Part shown: positions 52,718 through 62,462 of the stretch, piece by piece
How the letters are laid out: the number at the start of each line of letters is the position of its first letter
Numbering within the stretch: the stretch's first letter is position 1
Assembly (NCBI RefSeq): GCF_900113015.1
Contig: NZ_FONV01000017.1
Span: 62,001-126,000 of the forward strand
Length of the DNA: 64,000 nt
Direction: 5' to 3'
Source: Actinoplanes philippinensis
Lineage (GTDB): Bacteria > Actinomycetota > Actinomycetes > Mycobacteriales > Micromonosporaceae
Position numbers and translations under genes: made by a program
Notes under the pieces: model-generated
What the model saw: only the letters and a program-made list of their open reading frames with translations
Told to the model about the DNA's origin: nothing
The model's database searches: none

Positions 52718-52978
52718 ATGTACGCGTGGATCTGGCGCAAGCTGCCGGGCGGCGTCTGGAGCAAGCTGTCCTTCTCGCTCGTGCTGATAGCGACGATCGG
52801 GACCCTGCTCTGGTATGTGGTCTTTCCGTGGGCCACCCCGTTCCTGCCGTTCGACGACGTGCAGGTCGAGGCCGGCACCGGGGAGGACTCCGGTGCCACC
52901 ATTCCAGGCGACGAGGGTCCCGACGAGGTTCCCTACGACACCACCTCCAACCAGCCCCATCCGAGCCCCAGCAGGTGA
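52718..52978 (+). CDS. Small single-pass membrane protein in sortase/kinase cluster
   Basis: 86 residues, ATG 52718, five bases after the sortase stop. Begins MYAWIWRKLPGGVWSK; one TM helix (LSFSLVLIATIGTLLWYVVFPW), then FLPFDDVQVE and an acidic, Pro-rich tail. Such small proteins are conserved between sortase and trpG/pabA in actinobacteria. Function unknown. Confidence 0.85.
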   Translation: MYAWIWRKLPGGVWSKLSFSLVLIATIGTLLWYVVFPWATPFLPFDDVQVEAGTGEDSGATIPGDEGPDEVPYDTTSNQPHPSPSR

Positions 52979-52982
52979 TGAC

Positions 52983-53633
52983 GTGCGCATTCTGGTGATC
53001 GACAACTACGACTCGTTCGTGTTCAACCTGGTGCAGTACCTGGGTCAGCTGGGCGCCGAGTGCGAGGTGCGCCGCAACGACGAGATCTCGGTCGCCGACG
53101 TGGCCGGGTTCGGTGCGGCCGGCATCCTGCTCTCGCCGGGCCCGGGCGAGCCGACCCGCGCCGGGATCATGATGGATGTGATCAAGGAGTACGCCGGGAC
53201 GATCCCGATGTTCGGCGTGTGCCTCGGCCACCAGGCGATCGGCGCCGCGTTCGGGGCGACCGTGGCCCGTGCTCCGGAGCTGCTGCACGGCAAGACGTCC
53301 GAGGTGCACCACAAGGGCGCCGGCGTGCTGGCCGGTCTGCCGGATCCGTTCACCGCGACCCGCTACCACTCGCTGGCCGTGCTGCCGGAGACGCTGCCGG
53401 CCGAGATCGAGGTGACCGGGACGACCGACTCGGGTGTCGTCATGGCGATGCGGCACCGTGAGCTGCCGATCGAGGGCGTGCAGTTCCACCCCGAGTCGGT
53501 GCTGACCGAAGGCGGTCACACCATGCTGGCGAACTGGCTCGCCTCGTGTGGTCTGCCGTCGGCGCTGGAGAAGGCGCCGCCGCTGGCCGCCGAGGTGGAG
53601 AGCCGTCGCCGGGCCGCCTTCGCCACCGCGTAA
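52983..53633 (+). CDS. trpG: Anthranilate / aminodeoxychorismate synthase glutamine amidotransferase
   Basis: 216 residues, class I glutamine amidotransferase. DNYDSFVFNLVQYL start, oxyanion SPGPGEP, nucleophile Cys in MFGVCLGHQ, and the His/Glu pair in QFHPESVL. It supplies ammonia for anthranilate (TrpE) or 4-amino-4-deoxychorismate (PabB); which partner is used cannot be decided. GTG start, four bases after the preceding stop, in the usual location next to pknB. Confidence 0.93.
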   Translation: MRILVIDNYDSFVFNLVQYLGQLGAECEVRRNDEISVADVAGFGAAGILLSPGPGEPTRAGIMMDVIKEYAGTIPMFGVCLGHQAIGAAFGATVARAPELLHGKTSEVHHKGAGVLAGLPDPFTATRYHSLAVLPETLPAEIEVTGTTDSGVVMAMRHRELPIEGVQFHPESVLTEGGHTMLANWLASCGLPSALEKAPPLAAEVESRRRAAFATA

Positions 53634-53652
53634 CCGCCGCGACCGTACGAGA

Positions 53653-53684
53653 AAGGCCGGTGTCCCTCACGGGTCACCGGCCTT
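53653..53684. terminator. Bidirectional terminator between trpG and pknB
   Basis: AAGGCCGGTG/CACCGGCCTT 10-bp stem (53653-53662 with 53675-53684), with further CCC/GGG pairing in the loop. Confidence 0.85.
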
Positions 53685-53699
53685 CGTCGTATCAGTCGG

Positions 53700-55469
53700 T
53701 CAGGGCTGTTCCTCGCCGCCGCCCTCGCCGGTGCCGCTCGACGAACTCGGGTCCGGATTGGGGTCGGGCTCGCCGATCACGGTGAGCTTGACCTTCGTGT
53801 TCCGTTTGACTTCCTTGTTGGGCTTGATGTCCTGGCTGATCACGGTGCCGGGGACGCCGTCGGCCTGCACGAAACTCGGCTCGGCGATCAGATCCTGGGC
53901 CTCGAGGAGCGCCTGTGCGCCCTCGAACGGCTTGTTCTCCACGTCCGGCACCTTCACCAGCGCGTTGTTGGAGACCTTGACGGTGATCGTGGTGCCCGGG
54001 TCGACCTCGGATCCAGCCTTCTCGACGTCGAGTACGCGGTCCTTCTCGGCGGAGCTGTTCACCGACTGGATGTCGGCCCGGAGACCGAGACTGGTCAGTC
54101 GCGCCTCGGCGGCATTGGCGGTGCCACCGATCAGATCCTTCGGCACCTCCACCGGGTCGGGCGCGTTGCAGACCTTGTAGCTGACCTTCGCGGTCTTCTC
54201 GACCGTCGCGCCCTTTCCCGGGTCCTGACCGACGACCGTGCCGTCGCAGTCGTTCTTGGTCTCCGGGGCCTGGGCGGTGAATTGGGTCAGACCCACCCGG
54301 GTGAGTTCGGCCTCGGCCTCGGCGGGTTTCAACCCTTTGAGGTCCGGCATGACGGCGGTCTCGGGCGTGTTGGTCTTGTTGTTGTCGTTGTTGTTGGACT
54401 TCGACATCGCCAGGGCGACGCCGAGAACGACCACGACCAGGACCGCGAGACCGGCGACCACCGCCATCACCCACGACGACCGGCTCTCCGGCTTTTGCGG
54501 AGCGCCCATCGACGCCGGGATCGGCCGCTGGATGGTGGTGGCGCCCTGCGGCGGCCACTGGCGCGGGCCGCCCTGCATCGCCACGGTCTCCGCCTGGCTC
54601 ATCACCGGGGTCGCCATCACCGGGCGGCCGGAGACGGCACGCAGCGCGTCGGCGCGCATCTCCTGGGCGCTCTGGTAGCGGTTCAGCGGGTTCTTGGCCA
54701 GGGCCTTCAGCACGATCGCGTCGATGTCCGGCGGGATCTCGCGGTTGACCGAGCTGGGAACCCGCGGCTCCTCGCGGACGTGCTGGTAGGCGACGCTGAC
54801 CGGGCTGTCGCCGACGAACGGCGGGTGCCCGATGACGAGTTCGAAGAGGACACAACCTGCCGCATAGACATCCGAGCGGGCGTCGACGGACTCGCCGCGC
54901 GCCTGCTCGGGGGAGAGATACTGCGCGGTGCCGATGACCGCGCTGGTCTGCGTCATGGTGGTGGCGCCGCTGGCGAGGGCCCGGGCGATGCCGAAGTCCA
55001 TCACCTTGACCTGGCCGTTCTGCGTGATCATCACGTTGCCGGGTTTGATGTCCCGGTGGATGATCCCGTGCCGGTGGCTGAACTCCAGTGCGGCGCAGAT
55101 GTCGGCGATGATCTCCAGGGCGCGGCGTGGCTGCAGCCGCTGCTCCTGAGCGAGCACCTCCTTCAGGGTCCGCCCGTTGACGAACTCCATCACGATGAAC
55201 GGCAGCTTCTCGCCGGTCGCCGAGATCTCCTCGCCGGTGTCGTAGACGGCGACGATCGCCGGGTGGTTCAAGGCGGCCGAGTTCTGTGCCTCACGACGGA
55301 ACCGCTCCTGGAACGTGGCGTCGCGGGCCAGGTCTGTCCGGAGCATCTTGATGGCGACGTCGCGCCCGAGGCGTAGGTCACGCCCCCGGTGCACCTCGGC
55401 CATGCCGCCGTATCCGAGCAGCTCACCGACCTGATACCGGCCACCGAGCAGGCGGGCCTGCGCCGTCAT
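53700..55469 (-). CDS. pknB: Serine/threonine kinase PknB with PASTA domains
   Basis: 589 residues. The kinase domain (about 12-275) has GYGGMAEV glycine loop, VAIK lysine, HRDIKPGN catalytic loop, DFG and YLSPEQARG. A juxtamembrane linker, one TM helix (about 340-362) and three extracellular PASTA repeats follow (mycobacterial PknB has four), then a Gly/Ser/Glu-rich end. It senses muropeptides/lipid II and controls cell-wall growth. ATG 55469 overlaps the pknA stop by four bases. Confidence 0.95.
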   Translation of the reverse strand: MTAQARLLGGRYQVGELLGYGGMAEVHRGRDLRLGRDVAIKMLRTDLARDATFQERFRREAQNSAALNHPAIVAVYDTGEEISATGEKLPFIVMEFVNGRTLKEVLAQEQRLQPRRALEIIADICAALEFSHRHGIIHRDIKPGNVMITQNGQVKVMDFGIARALASGATTMTQTSAVIGTAQYLSPEQARGESVDARSDVYAAGCVLFELVIGHPPFVGDSPVSVAYQHVREEPRVPSSVNREIPPDIDAIVLKALAKNPLNRYQSAQEMRADALRAVSGRPVMATPVMSQAETVAMQGGPRQWPPQGATTIQRPIPASMGAPQKPESRSSWVMAVVAGLAVLVVVVLGVALAMSKSNNNDNNKTNTPETAVMPDLKGLKPAEAEAELTRVGLTQFTAQAPETKNDCDGTVVGQDPGKGATVEKTAKVSYKVCNAPDPVEVPKDLIGGTANAAEARLTSLGLRADIQSVNSSAEKDRVLDVEKAGSEVDPGTTITVKVSNNALVKVPDVENKPFEGAQALLEAQDLIAEPSFVQADGVPGTVISQDIKPNKEVKRNTKVKLTVIGEPDPNPDPSSSSGTGEGGGEEQP

Positions 55470-56827
55470 AACGTCTGTCGTCCTTCGTTCGGTCGGATCC
55501 AGCCGAGCTGGGTATCGGCCTTTCTAAGACGGTACGACGCCACCGACACAGGGTCGACGACCACGCCCGAGCGGAGGATAGCCCCAGAGCTGCTGTGATG
55601 ACCCAGCGTGCTGCTTGGGGCGGCGATGCCGTTGCCATGTCGTAACAGGAAAGAGATGACCCCGGCGCAGAGCAGCACCAGCAGAGCCAGCACCACGGCG
55701 AGGACCACCAGCACCTGACGACCGAAGGAGCTCTCCGGCTTCGCGGCTGACGGCTGTGGATGGTACGCGTTCGCCGGCGGCGCCGACTGCGGCCGGTACG
55801 GCGGAGGCGCCGGCGACATCGGCTGGGAGACCGGCGGAGCCGACGGCACGGATGCCGCGCCCCGAGCACCGGACACCGGCCGTGGCACCGCCGCACGTGC
55901 GGCGCCCGACGTGGGCCCACCCGACTGCGGACGGTTCGGCGGCGCGCTCGTCGGATGCGAGTTGTGCACCGGCGGAGCGGACTGCGGGGCGACCGGCTGC
56001 TGCGCGGTCGTCAGCGACGACGCCGCCTGCCGGGCCACCGCGGCCATCGCCGAGGCGCTCGGCCAGCGGGCGGCCGGGTCCTTGGCCATGGCTCGTTCCA
56101 CGATGGCGCGGACCGCGGGCGGTATGTCGGCCGGAAGCGGGCGCGGCGTCTCCCGCACGTGCTTCATCGCGATCTCGATGGGGGTGGCCCCGTCGAACGG
56201 GCGATGACCGGAGAGGCACTGGTACGCCACGACGCCGAGCGCATACACATCGGACGCTGCGGTCGCGACGTCACCGGCGGCCTGCTCGGGAGAGATGTAC
56301 GACGCCGTGCCGAGCACCGCGCCGGCCACCGTCAGCTGTCCGACCAGGGCGGAACGGGCGATACCGAAGTCGGTGAGGACCAGGGTGCCGTTCGGCCGTA
56401 CCAGAAGATTGCCTGGTTTGACGTCTCGGTGAACGATGCCGTTGCCGTGCGCCGCCTGCAACGCGTCGGCGGCCTGCGCGACGAGCGCCATGGTCCGCGC
56501 CGGCGTCAGGCGGCCGACCCGGCTCAGGGTCCGGGAGAGTGCGTCGCCCTCGACATACTCCATGACCAGGAAGGCGATCTGCTGGTCACTGCCGTAGTCG
56601 TAGACGTCCACGACGCCGGGATGGTTGATGGTCGCCATGGTCCGCGCCTCGCCACGGAACCGTTCGGCGAAGCCCGGCTCGTCGAGCAGCGCGGGCAGCA
56701 GGATCTTGACCGCGACGGTCCGGCCCAGCACGTCGTCCGTGCCGCGCCAGACATCGCCCATGCCACCGCCGGCGATCCGCTCCTCCAAGCGGTATCGCCC
56801 ACCGAGCATGACCCCGGGCCGGATCAT
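55466..56827 (-). CDS. pknA: Serine/threonine kinase PknA
   Basis: 453 residues. Kinase domain (about 12-270) with GGGMGDV, VAVKIL, HRDVKPGN, DFG and YISPEQAAG. A Pro/Ser/Gln-rich linker (280-375), one TM helix (QVLVVLAVVLALLVLLCAGVISFLL) and a short extracellular tail without PASTA domains. Works with PknB in controlling polar growth and division. One base after pbpA. Confidence 0.94.
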   Translation of the reverse strand: MIRPGVMLGGRYRLEERIAGGGMGDVWRGTDDVLGRTVAVKILLPALLDEPGFAERFRGEARTMATINHPGVVDVYDYGSDQQIAFLVMEYVEGDALSRTLSRVGRLTPARTMALVAQAADALQAAHGNGIVHRDVKPGNLLVRPNGTLVLTDFGIARSALVGQLTVAGAVLGTASYISPEQAAGDVATAASDVYALGVVAYQCLSGHRPFDGATPIEIAMKHVRETPRPLPADIPPAVRAIVERAMAKDPAARWPSASAMAAVARQAASSLTTAQQPVAPQSAPPVHNSHPTSAPPNRPQSGGPTSGAARAAVPRPVSGARGAASVPSAPPVSQPMSPAPPPYRPQSAPPANAYHPQPSAAKPESSFGRQVLVVLAVVLALLVLLCAGVISFLLRHGNGIAAPSSTLGHHSSSGAILRSGVVVDPVSVASYRLRKADTQLGWIRPNEGRQTL

Positions 56828-56828
56828 G

Positions 56829-58334
56829 TCAGTCCCCTCCCCGGCCCGCCGCGGCCTTCATGATGAGCCCGGCGATCCGGGCTGCCTCGCCGCTGGCATG
56901 GCCACCGGGCACGTTCTCCAGCATGACGCACACCGCGGACACCGCCTTACCGTCCTCGTCGTACGCGAAGCCGATGAACCACCCGTGCGGATTCGCGCCT
57001 TCGGACGTGTCCGCGGTACCGGTCTTGCCGCCGACGGTGAAGCCACTGATCTGAGCGCTCTTGCCGGTGCCGTTCTCGACGACACTGATCATCATCTCTT
57101 TGAGGCCTTCGGCTACGCCGGAGCTGGTCGGCTGGCGAAGCGGTTTCGGGTTGGCGGTGTAGATCGTCCGCCGGTCCGCGTCGAGCTGCTGTTGCACCAG
57201 GTAGGGCCGCATTTGCGTACCGTTGTTGGCGACCGTCGCGGCGATCAGCGCACCCTGCAGCGGGGTCATCCGGACGTCCCGCTGACCGATCGACGACTGG
57301 GCGAGCGCGGACTTGTCGACGGTGCCGTCCTCGTTGGCGATGGGGCCGGTCCGGCTGGCCGCCACCGGCAGGCCCTTGTCGGCCGCCTCGAGGTCGCCCA
57401 CGTGCAGCGCCTCGTCCTCGAAGCCCCACTTCTTCGCTGTGTCGATCACCACATCGCGGCCGAGCTTCACGCCGAGCTTCGCGTAGCCGGTGTTACAGCT
57501 CTGGGTCAGCGCGGTCTTGAGAGTGACCTCGCTGTCAGGGCAGATCTCGTCCTCGGCGTTCTTGATCGTCGCGCCACCCTCCTGGTAGACGCCGCCCGCC
57601 GGGATCTCGCTGTCGACGTTGTAGCCGTTCTCCAGGGCCGCCGCCGAGATCAGCACCTTGAAGGTCGAGCCGGGTGGCAGGGTGTTCGCCACGGCCCGGT
57701 TCAGCAACGGCTGGTCCTTGTCGGCGTCGAGCTTCTTGTACGCCTCGAACGCGACCTTGTCGTCGTGGCTGGCCAGCGGGTTCGGGTTGTAGCTGGGCAT
57801 CGAGACCATCGCCTGGATCGCGCCCGTGTTGGGGTCGATCGCGACCGCCGCGCCCTTGGTCACGCCGCGCTGGTTGTTGGTCATCTGCTTCCAGGCGACC
57901 TCCTGCGCACGCGGGATCAGCGACAGCACGATGTTGCCGCCACCGGTCTTGTCACCGGTGAACATGTCGCTGAGCCGGTCGGCGAAGAGTTTGTCACTGG
58001 AGCCGGAGAGGATGTCGTTCTCGAACTGCTCGACCCCGACCGCGCTCAGATTGACCGGCTTGTAGCCGAGCACCGGCGCGTAGATCTCCTTCTTCGGGTA
58101 GATCCGCTGGTACTTGAGCTCGCCCTCGGTCTCGGTGTTCTGGGCGACGGTCTCGCCGCCGGCCGCCTGGATCACGCCACGGGGCCGTTCGTACTCGGCG
58201 ATCTGGACTCGCTTGTTGCGGGCGTCGTTGCGGTACTCGTCGGCCTTGTACGCCTGAACCCAGTTCAGTTTGCCGAAGATCAGCGCGAACAGGACGAGGA
58301 TGACGACACCGGCACGTCGGAGAGGGGCGTTCAC
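56829..58334 (-). CDS. pbpA: Class B penicillin-binding protein PbpA
   Basis: 501 residues. N-terminal TM anchor (VVILVLFALIFGKLNWVQAY), dimerisation domain, then the transpeptidase domain with STFK, SCN and KTGT motifs. Performs peptidoglycan cross-linking with RodA as glycosyltransferase partner. The GTG start overlaps the rodA stop by four bases. Confidence 0.95.
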   Translation of the reverse strand: MNAPLRRAGVVILVLFALIFGKLNWVQAYKADEYRNDARNKRVQIAEYERPRGVIQAAGGETVAQNTETEGELKYQRIYPKKEIYAPVLGYKPVNLSAVGVEQFENDILSGSSDKLFADRLSDMFTGDKTGGGNIVLSLIPRAQEVAWKQMTNNQRGVTKGAAVAIDPNTGAIQAMVSMPSYNPNPLASHDDKVAFEAYKKLDADKDQPLLNRAVANTLPPGSTFKVLISAAALENGYNVDSEIPAGGVYQEGGATIKNAEDEICPDSEVTLKTALTQSCNTGYAKLGVKLGRDVVIDTAKKWGFEDEALHVGDLEAADKGLPVAASRTGPIANEDGTVDKSALAQSSIGQRDVRMTPLQGALIAATVANNGTQMRPYLVQQQLDADRRTIYTANPKPLRQPTSSGVAEGLKEMMISVVENGTGKSAQISGFTVGGKTGTADTSEGANPHGWFIGFAYDEDGKAVSAVCVMLENVPGGHASGEAARIAGLIMKAAAGRGGD

Positions 58335-59833
58335 GGCTTGATCACCTCCGTCATGGCGCCGTGCAGCTGGGTGGGGGCCTTCTTCGGTCCGCTGGCTCGT
58401 TCCGCCGGGGTGTTCGCGGGCCGGCGTGCCGCGTCGGAGATCCGTAGCAGCATGGCGATCAGCAACCAGTTCGCCATCAGCGAGGAGCCACCGGCGGAGA
58501 GGAACGGTGTGGTCTGGCCGGTCAGCGGGATCAGGCCGGTGATGCCGCCGAGGATCACGAAGACCTGGAGGCCGAGGGTGAAGGCCAGACCGCCGGCGAC
58601 CAGCTTGCCGAACGAGTCACGCACCGCCAGGGCCGCGTGCAGGCCGCGCTCCACGATCAACAGGTAGATGATCAGCAGGGCGGCCAGGCCGAACAGGCCG
58701 ATCTCCTCACCCAGGCCGGCGAAGATGAAGTCGGTGCGGACCTCGGGCACCTTGAACGGCGATCCAGCCCCCGGGCCGGTGCCGAACAGGCCGCCGGTGC
58801 CCAGACCCAGCAGGCCCTGGACCAGCTGGTAGCTGTTCCCGCTCTCCCGCTCGTAGTTCTTCGCGGCGAACGGGTCGAGCCAGATCTCGGCCCGGTCGTA
58901 GAAGTTCGCGAACGGACCGCCCACCGTTTCGCCGAGCAGATACGCGACGTAGACGCCGCCGAAGAACAGGACCAGGCCGATGATCAGCCAGCTGGACCGC
59001 TCGGTCGCGACGTAGAGGGTGACGACGAAGAGGCCGAAGTAGAGCAGCGCGGTGCCGAGGTCCTTCTCGAAGACCAGCACCAGGAGGCTGAACAGCCACA
59101 CCGTCAGAACCGGGCCGAGGTCGCGGCCGCGCGGGAAGTCGACGCCGAGAACCCGGTGGCTGGCCAGCGACAGAACCTCGCGCTTGCGGACCAGGTAGTA
59201 GGCGAAGAACGACACCAGGGCCAGCTTGGCGAACTCACCGGGCTGGATCGTGACCGGACCGAGGCGGATCCACAGCTTCGCGCCGTTCACCTCGGAGAGG
59301 CTGGCGGGCAGGACCGCCGGGATCATCATCAGCACGATGCCGACGAGGCCCAGGGTGTACGCGTACCGCGACACCACCCGGTGGTCGCGCAGCAGCAGGA
59401 GCAGCACCGCCGCCAGGATCAGCGACAGCAGCGTCCAGGCCAGCTGACGGCCACTGGTCTCGGCGAAGAATCCCGGGATGGCCAGCTTGTTGGCGATCGC
59501 GTTCTCGAGGTCGAGACGGCGCAGGAACGCCACGCCGATGCCGTTGATCAGCGCCACCGCCGGCAGCAGCACCGGGTCGGCGAACGGCGCGGTGAACCGC
59601 ACCACCATGTGCAGGCCGAAGAACAGGATGCCGATCAGGCCGGCCGGCACCCAGAAATTCGCCCGGATCTCGTCGAACTGGTTGGCCTCCACCGTCGCCC
59701 CGAACGCGGCGACCAGCAGCATGGCGAACACCAGCAGACCGAGCTCGGCGTTGCGGCGTGTCTTCAATCCCCGGATACGCGACATCTCGCCCGTGGAAGC
59801 GGGCGGTGGAGCCGGTACGGCGGACGCGGTCAA
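58331..59833 (-). CDS. rodA: SEDS glycosyltransferase RodA/FtsW family
   Basis: 500 residues, about ten to twelve TM helices. SEDS motifs include RLGPVTIQPGEFAKLALVSFFAYYLV, FEKDLGTALLYFGLF and the closing FLSAGGSSLMANWLLIAML. Lipid II polymerase paired with PbpA. The TTG start at 59833 is supported by GGGGAAG five bases upstream; an ATG at 59785 would shorten the N-terminus by 16 residues. Confidence 0.93.
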   Translation of the reverse strand: MTASAVPAPPPASTGEMSRIRGLKTRRNAELGLLVFAMLLVAAFGATVEANQFDEIRANFWVPAGLIGILFFGLHMVVRFTAPFADPVLLPAVALINGIGVAFLRRLDLENAIANKLAIPGFFAETSGRQLAWTLLSLILAAVLLLLLRDHRVVSRYAYTLGLVGIVLMMIPAVLPASLSEVNGAKLWIRLGPVTIQPGEFAKLALVSFFAYYLVRKREVLSLASHRVLGVDFPRGRDLGPVLTVWLFSLLVLVFEKDLGTALLYFGLFVVTLYVATERSSWLIIGLVLFFGGVYVAYLLGETVGGPFANFYDRAEIWLDPFAAKNYERESGNSYQLVQGLLGLGTGGLFGTGPGAGSPFKVPEVRTDFIFAGLGEEIGLFGLAALLIIYLLIVERGLHAALAVRDSFGKLVAGGLAFTLGLQVFVILGGITGLIPLTGQTTPFLSAGGSSLMANWLLIAMLLRISDAARRPANTPAERASGPKKAPTQLHGAMTEVIKP

Positions 59834-59860
59834 GAATCTTCCCCAGACTGTAGGCCGTGC

Positions 59861-61219
59861 TCAGTCGACGGTCCGGCACCCGACCGGATCGACCGTCGGC
59901 GGAGCACTTTCGGAAGCAGCCGGAGCGGAGGCGGACCCGCTCGGTTTGGGCGCGGGACTCGACGAAGCCGCGGTCGAGGGCGCCGTGCCGGCAGCGGTGC
60001 AGATCGGCTTGAGGTTCGGGTTTGACGGATCCTCGCTGGTCAGGTCGGCCAGAGTGGTCCGGGCGGCAGCCTGGTTCTTGGCGTGGATGCCCTCCTCGAC
60101 CCGCTCCTGGGCGGCCGTCGTGAGGTCTTCGAGCCGAACCGTGCTGGTCTCGCTCACCGTCGACAGGTCCAGGCCGGCGATCTGGCCCGGCACGCCCTGG
60201 AAGATGGCGAGCTGACCCTGTTCGGTGGCCCCGACATAGTACTGATCCTGGGTGTACCGCCAGCCGACCCACAGGCCGCCGCCGAGCACACCGAGCAGGG
60301 CCAGCAGCATCACGGCGGTCCGCACCGGGTGACCGGTCGGCTCGGCGTCACGCTCGTAGCCGGTCGGCTCCGGCTGCGCCGGTCGGGGCGGTGGCTTCAG
60401 CGCCGCGGCCCGGGCCGCCGAGGTGGAGCTGTCCGCGACAGTGGTGTTACCCCGGTCGAGTGACGCGGCGCCACCGACGATCGGCGCCTGCTCCATGATG
60501 TCGGCGTCGGTGGCATCGGCGATGATGACCGTGATGTTGTCCGGCCCGCCGCCGCGCAGCGCCAGCTGCACCAGCCGCTCGACACACGCCTTCGGATCGG
60601 CGAGCTCGCGCATGGTCTGCCCGATGGTCTCGCCACTGACCACGCCGGAGAGCCCGTCGCTGCAGATCAGGTAGCGGTCGCCCTTGAGGACCTGGCGAAC
60701 CGAATACTCCGGGTCGATGTCGCGGCCGTCCAGCGCCCGGGTGAGCAGCGAGCGCTGTGGATGGCTGCTCGCCTCCTCCGGGCTGACTCGGCCCTCGTCG
60801 ACCAGCATCTGAACGTACGTGTCGTCCTTGGTGATCTGCGCGAACTCGCCCTTGCGCAGCAGGTAGGCCCGGGAGTCGCCGATGTGCACCATCCCGAACT
60901 TGCTGCCGGAGAAGAGGACCGCGGTCAGCGTGGTCCCCATCCCCTCCAGCTGCGGATTGGCGTCGACGGTGTCGCGGAGCTGCTGATTGGCTGTCCCCAC
61001 GGCATGCCGCAGAGCGTCGACCATGGCGTCCCCGGGGACGTCGTCGTCGAGATGGGCCATCGCAGCGATGACGATGTTGGACGCGACGTCACCAGCGGCC
61101 ATGCCGCCCATGCCGTCCGCGACAGCAAGAAGTCGCGGCCCGGCGTAGACGGAGTCCTGGTTCAGGTCTCGGATCAGACCGCGGTCGCTCTGAGCGGCAT
61201 AGCGCAGGGTCAGGGTCAT
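59861..61219 (-). CDS. pstP: PP2C phosphatase PstP
   Basis: 452 residues. The PPM domain (1-235) has QDSVYAGPRLLAVADGMGG metal-site, IGDSRAYLLR, CSDGLSG and GPDNITVII. A linker and TM helix (AVMLLALLGVLGGGLWVGW) and an extracellular domain with Ser/Pro-rich end follow. It dephosphorylates PknA/PknB and their substrates. ATG 61219 overlaps the fhaB stop by four bases. Confidence 0.95.
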   Translation of the reverse strand: MTLTLRYAAQSDRGLIRDLNQDSVYAGPRLLAVADGMGGMAAGDVASNIVIAAMAHLDDDVPGDAMVDALRHAVGTANQQLRDTVDANPQLEGMGTTLTAVLFSGSKFGMVHIGDSRAYLLRKGEFAQITKDDTYVQMLVDEGRVSPEEASSHPQRSLLTRALDGRDIDPEYSVRQVLKGDRYLICSDGLSGVVSGETIGQTMRELADPKACVERLVQLALRGGGPDNITVIIADATDADIMEQAPIVGGAASLDRGNTTVADSSTSAARAAALKPPPRPAQPEPTGYERDAEPTGHPVRTAVMLLALLGVLGGGLWVGWRYTQDQYYVGATEQGQLAIFQGVPGQIAGLDLSTVSETSTVRLEDLTTAAQERVEEGIHAKNQAAARTTLADLTSEDPSNPNLKPICTAAGTAPSTAASSSPAPKPSGSASAPAASESAPPTVDPVGCRTVD

Positions 61220-61698
61220 GGCCGTAACTCGAGGGAAGTGCGCCCGATCCGGATCGGAACGCCAAGGGGGACTGGAGTAGGTCCGGAGACCTTACCGCGA
61301 TCAAGGTACGTGCCGTTGGTCGAGCCGAGGTCCTCGACGAACCACTGGCCCTCACGAGGCACCAGGCGGGCGTGCCGAGCCGACGCGAAGTCATCGGTGA
61401 TGACGAGCGTCGAATCCTCGGCTCGCCCGATCGTGATCGGGGCCTCACCGAGAGTGATCCTCGTGCCGGCCAGGTTGCCGGCAGTCACGACCAGTTGCCG
61501 CGCTGCCTTACCGCGTTTCACCTTCGCCGGCCGGCCCTGCAGCACCGCGCCACCCACCCCCCGAGGGCTGGCGACGATGCTCTTGGTCCGGCCGCCCGCG
61601 AAGAGATCCCGCCGGATCACCCCGACAACCGTGAACACGAAGATCCACAGAAGGATGAGAAATCCGAACCGGGCGACGGTGAGGACGAATTCGGGCAA
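61216..61698 (-). CDS. fhaB: FHA protein FhaB (FipA)
   Basis: 160 residues. N-terminal TM helix (FLILLWIFVFTVVGVIRR), then an FHA domain with ITIGRAEDSTLVI, SARHARL and DLGSTNGTYLD phosphothreonine-binding residues. Recruited by PknA/B phosphorylation to the division or growth machinery. TTG start 61698 with GGACGG upstream, five bases after the fhaA stop. Confidence 0.9.
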   Translation of the reverse strand: MPEFVLTVARFGFLILLWIFVFTVVGVIRRDLFAGGRTKSIVASPRGVGGAVLQGRPAKVKRGKAARQLVVTAGNLAGTRITLGEAPITIGRAEDSTLVITDDFASARHARLVPREGQWFVEDLGSTNGTYLDRGKVSGPTPVPLGVPIRIGRTSLELRP

Positions 61699-61703
61699 GG
61701 TCG

Positions 61704-62462
61704 CTAGCCGTCCACTCGGAAGGTGAGCGTGGTGGTCCCGAGCTGGATCATGTCGCCCGGGTTGAGCGCGACGGCGGACACCCGCTGGCCGTTGACCATG
61801 GTGCCGTTCGTCGAGCCGAGGTCGGTCAGCACGACCTGGTTGCCGTCGTAGTCCAGCCGGGCGTGCCGGCGCGAGATGCCGACGTCGGGCAGACGCAGGT
61901 TGGCCTGGTCGCCACGGCCGATCACCGTCGAGCCCATCTGCAGCGGGTAGGTCCGCCCGTCACCGGAGACCAGGCCGACACTGCGCGGACCGCCGTGGTG
62001 ATGCTGCTGGTAGCCACCACCCTGCTGGTCGTAGGGCGAATACTGCGGGCCGGCGTCATACGCGGGCTGCTGCACCGGGGCGACCTCGCCACCCGTGTAC
62101 ACCTCCGCGGTGACACGGAACATGCCCGTGTCCAGGCCGTCGCCCCGCTCGATCTCGACGATCACATCGCCATACACGGTCCAGGCCTGCTCACCGATGA
62201 ACTCGGCCTGGGACTGCGCCAGCTCCTGCGCCAGCGCGGCGGCATAGGGCGCCAGCCGGCTGTGGTCGTAGGGCGACAGATCGATCACGTAGCGGTTGGG
62301 CACGAGAGTGCGACCACCGGCCAGGATGGCCTTGTGCGCCTCGGCCTCCCGCTGCATGGCATTCAGAATCTCCACAGGGTGCACGACACCCTTGAAGACC
62401 TTGGCGAAGGCCCCTTCGACCAGGCCTTCCAATCGCTTCTCAAAGCGCTGCAGCACGCTCAC
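61704..62462 (-). CDS. fhaA: FHA protein FhaA
   Basis: 252 residues from GTG 62462, where GAGGAGG is six bases upstream and the product begins VSVLQRFEKRLEGLVEG as FhaA proteins do; the frame continues 26 codons upstream without support. A DUF3662 domain (about 1-120), a Pro/Gln/His-rich linker and an FHA domain (STVIGRG, RRHARLD, DLGSTNGTMVNG). FhaA binds phosphorylated MviN/MurJ in mycobacteria. First gene of the minus-strand operon. Confidence 0.93.
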   Translation of the reverse strand: MSVLQRFEKRLEGLVEGAFAKVFKGVVHPVEILNAMQREAEAHKAILAGGRTLVPNRYVIDLSPYDHSRLAPYAAALAQELAQSQAEFIGEQAWTVYGDVIVEIERGDGLDTGMFRVTAEVYTGGEVAPVQQPAYDAGPQYSPYDQQGGGYQQHHHGGPRSVGLVSGDGRTYPLQMGSTVIGRGDQANLRLPDVGISRRHARLDYDGNQVVLTDLGSTNGTMVNGQRVSAVALNPGDMIQLGTTTLTFRVDG

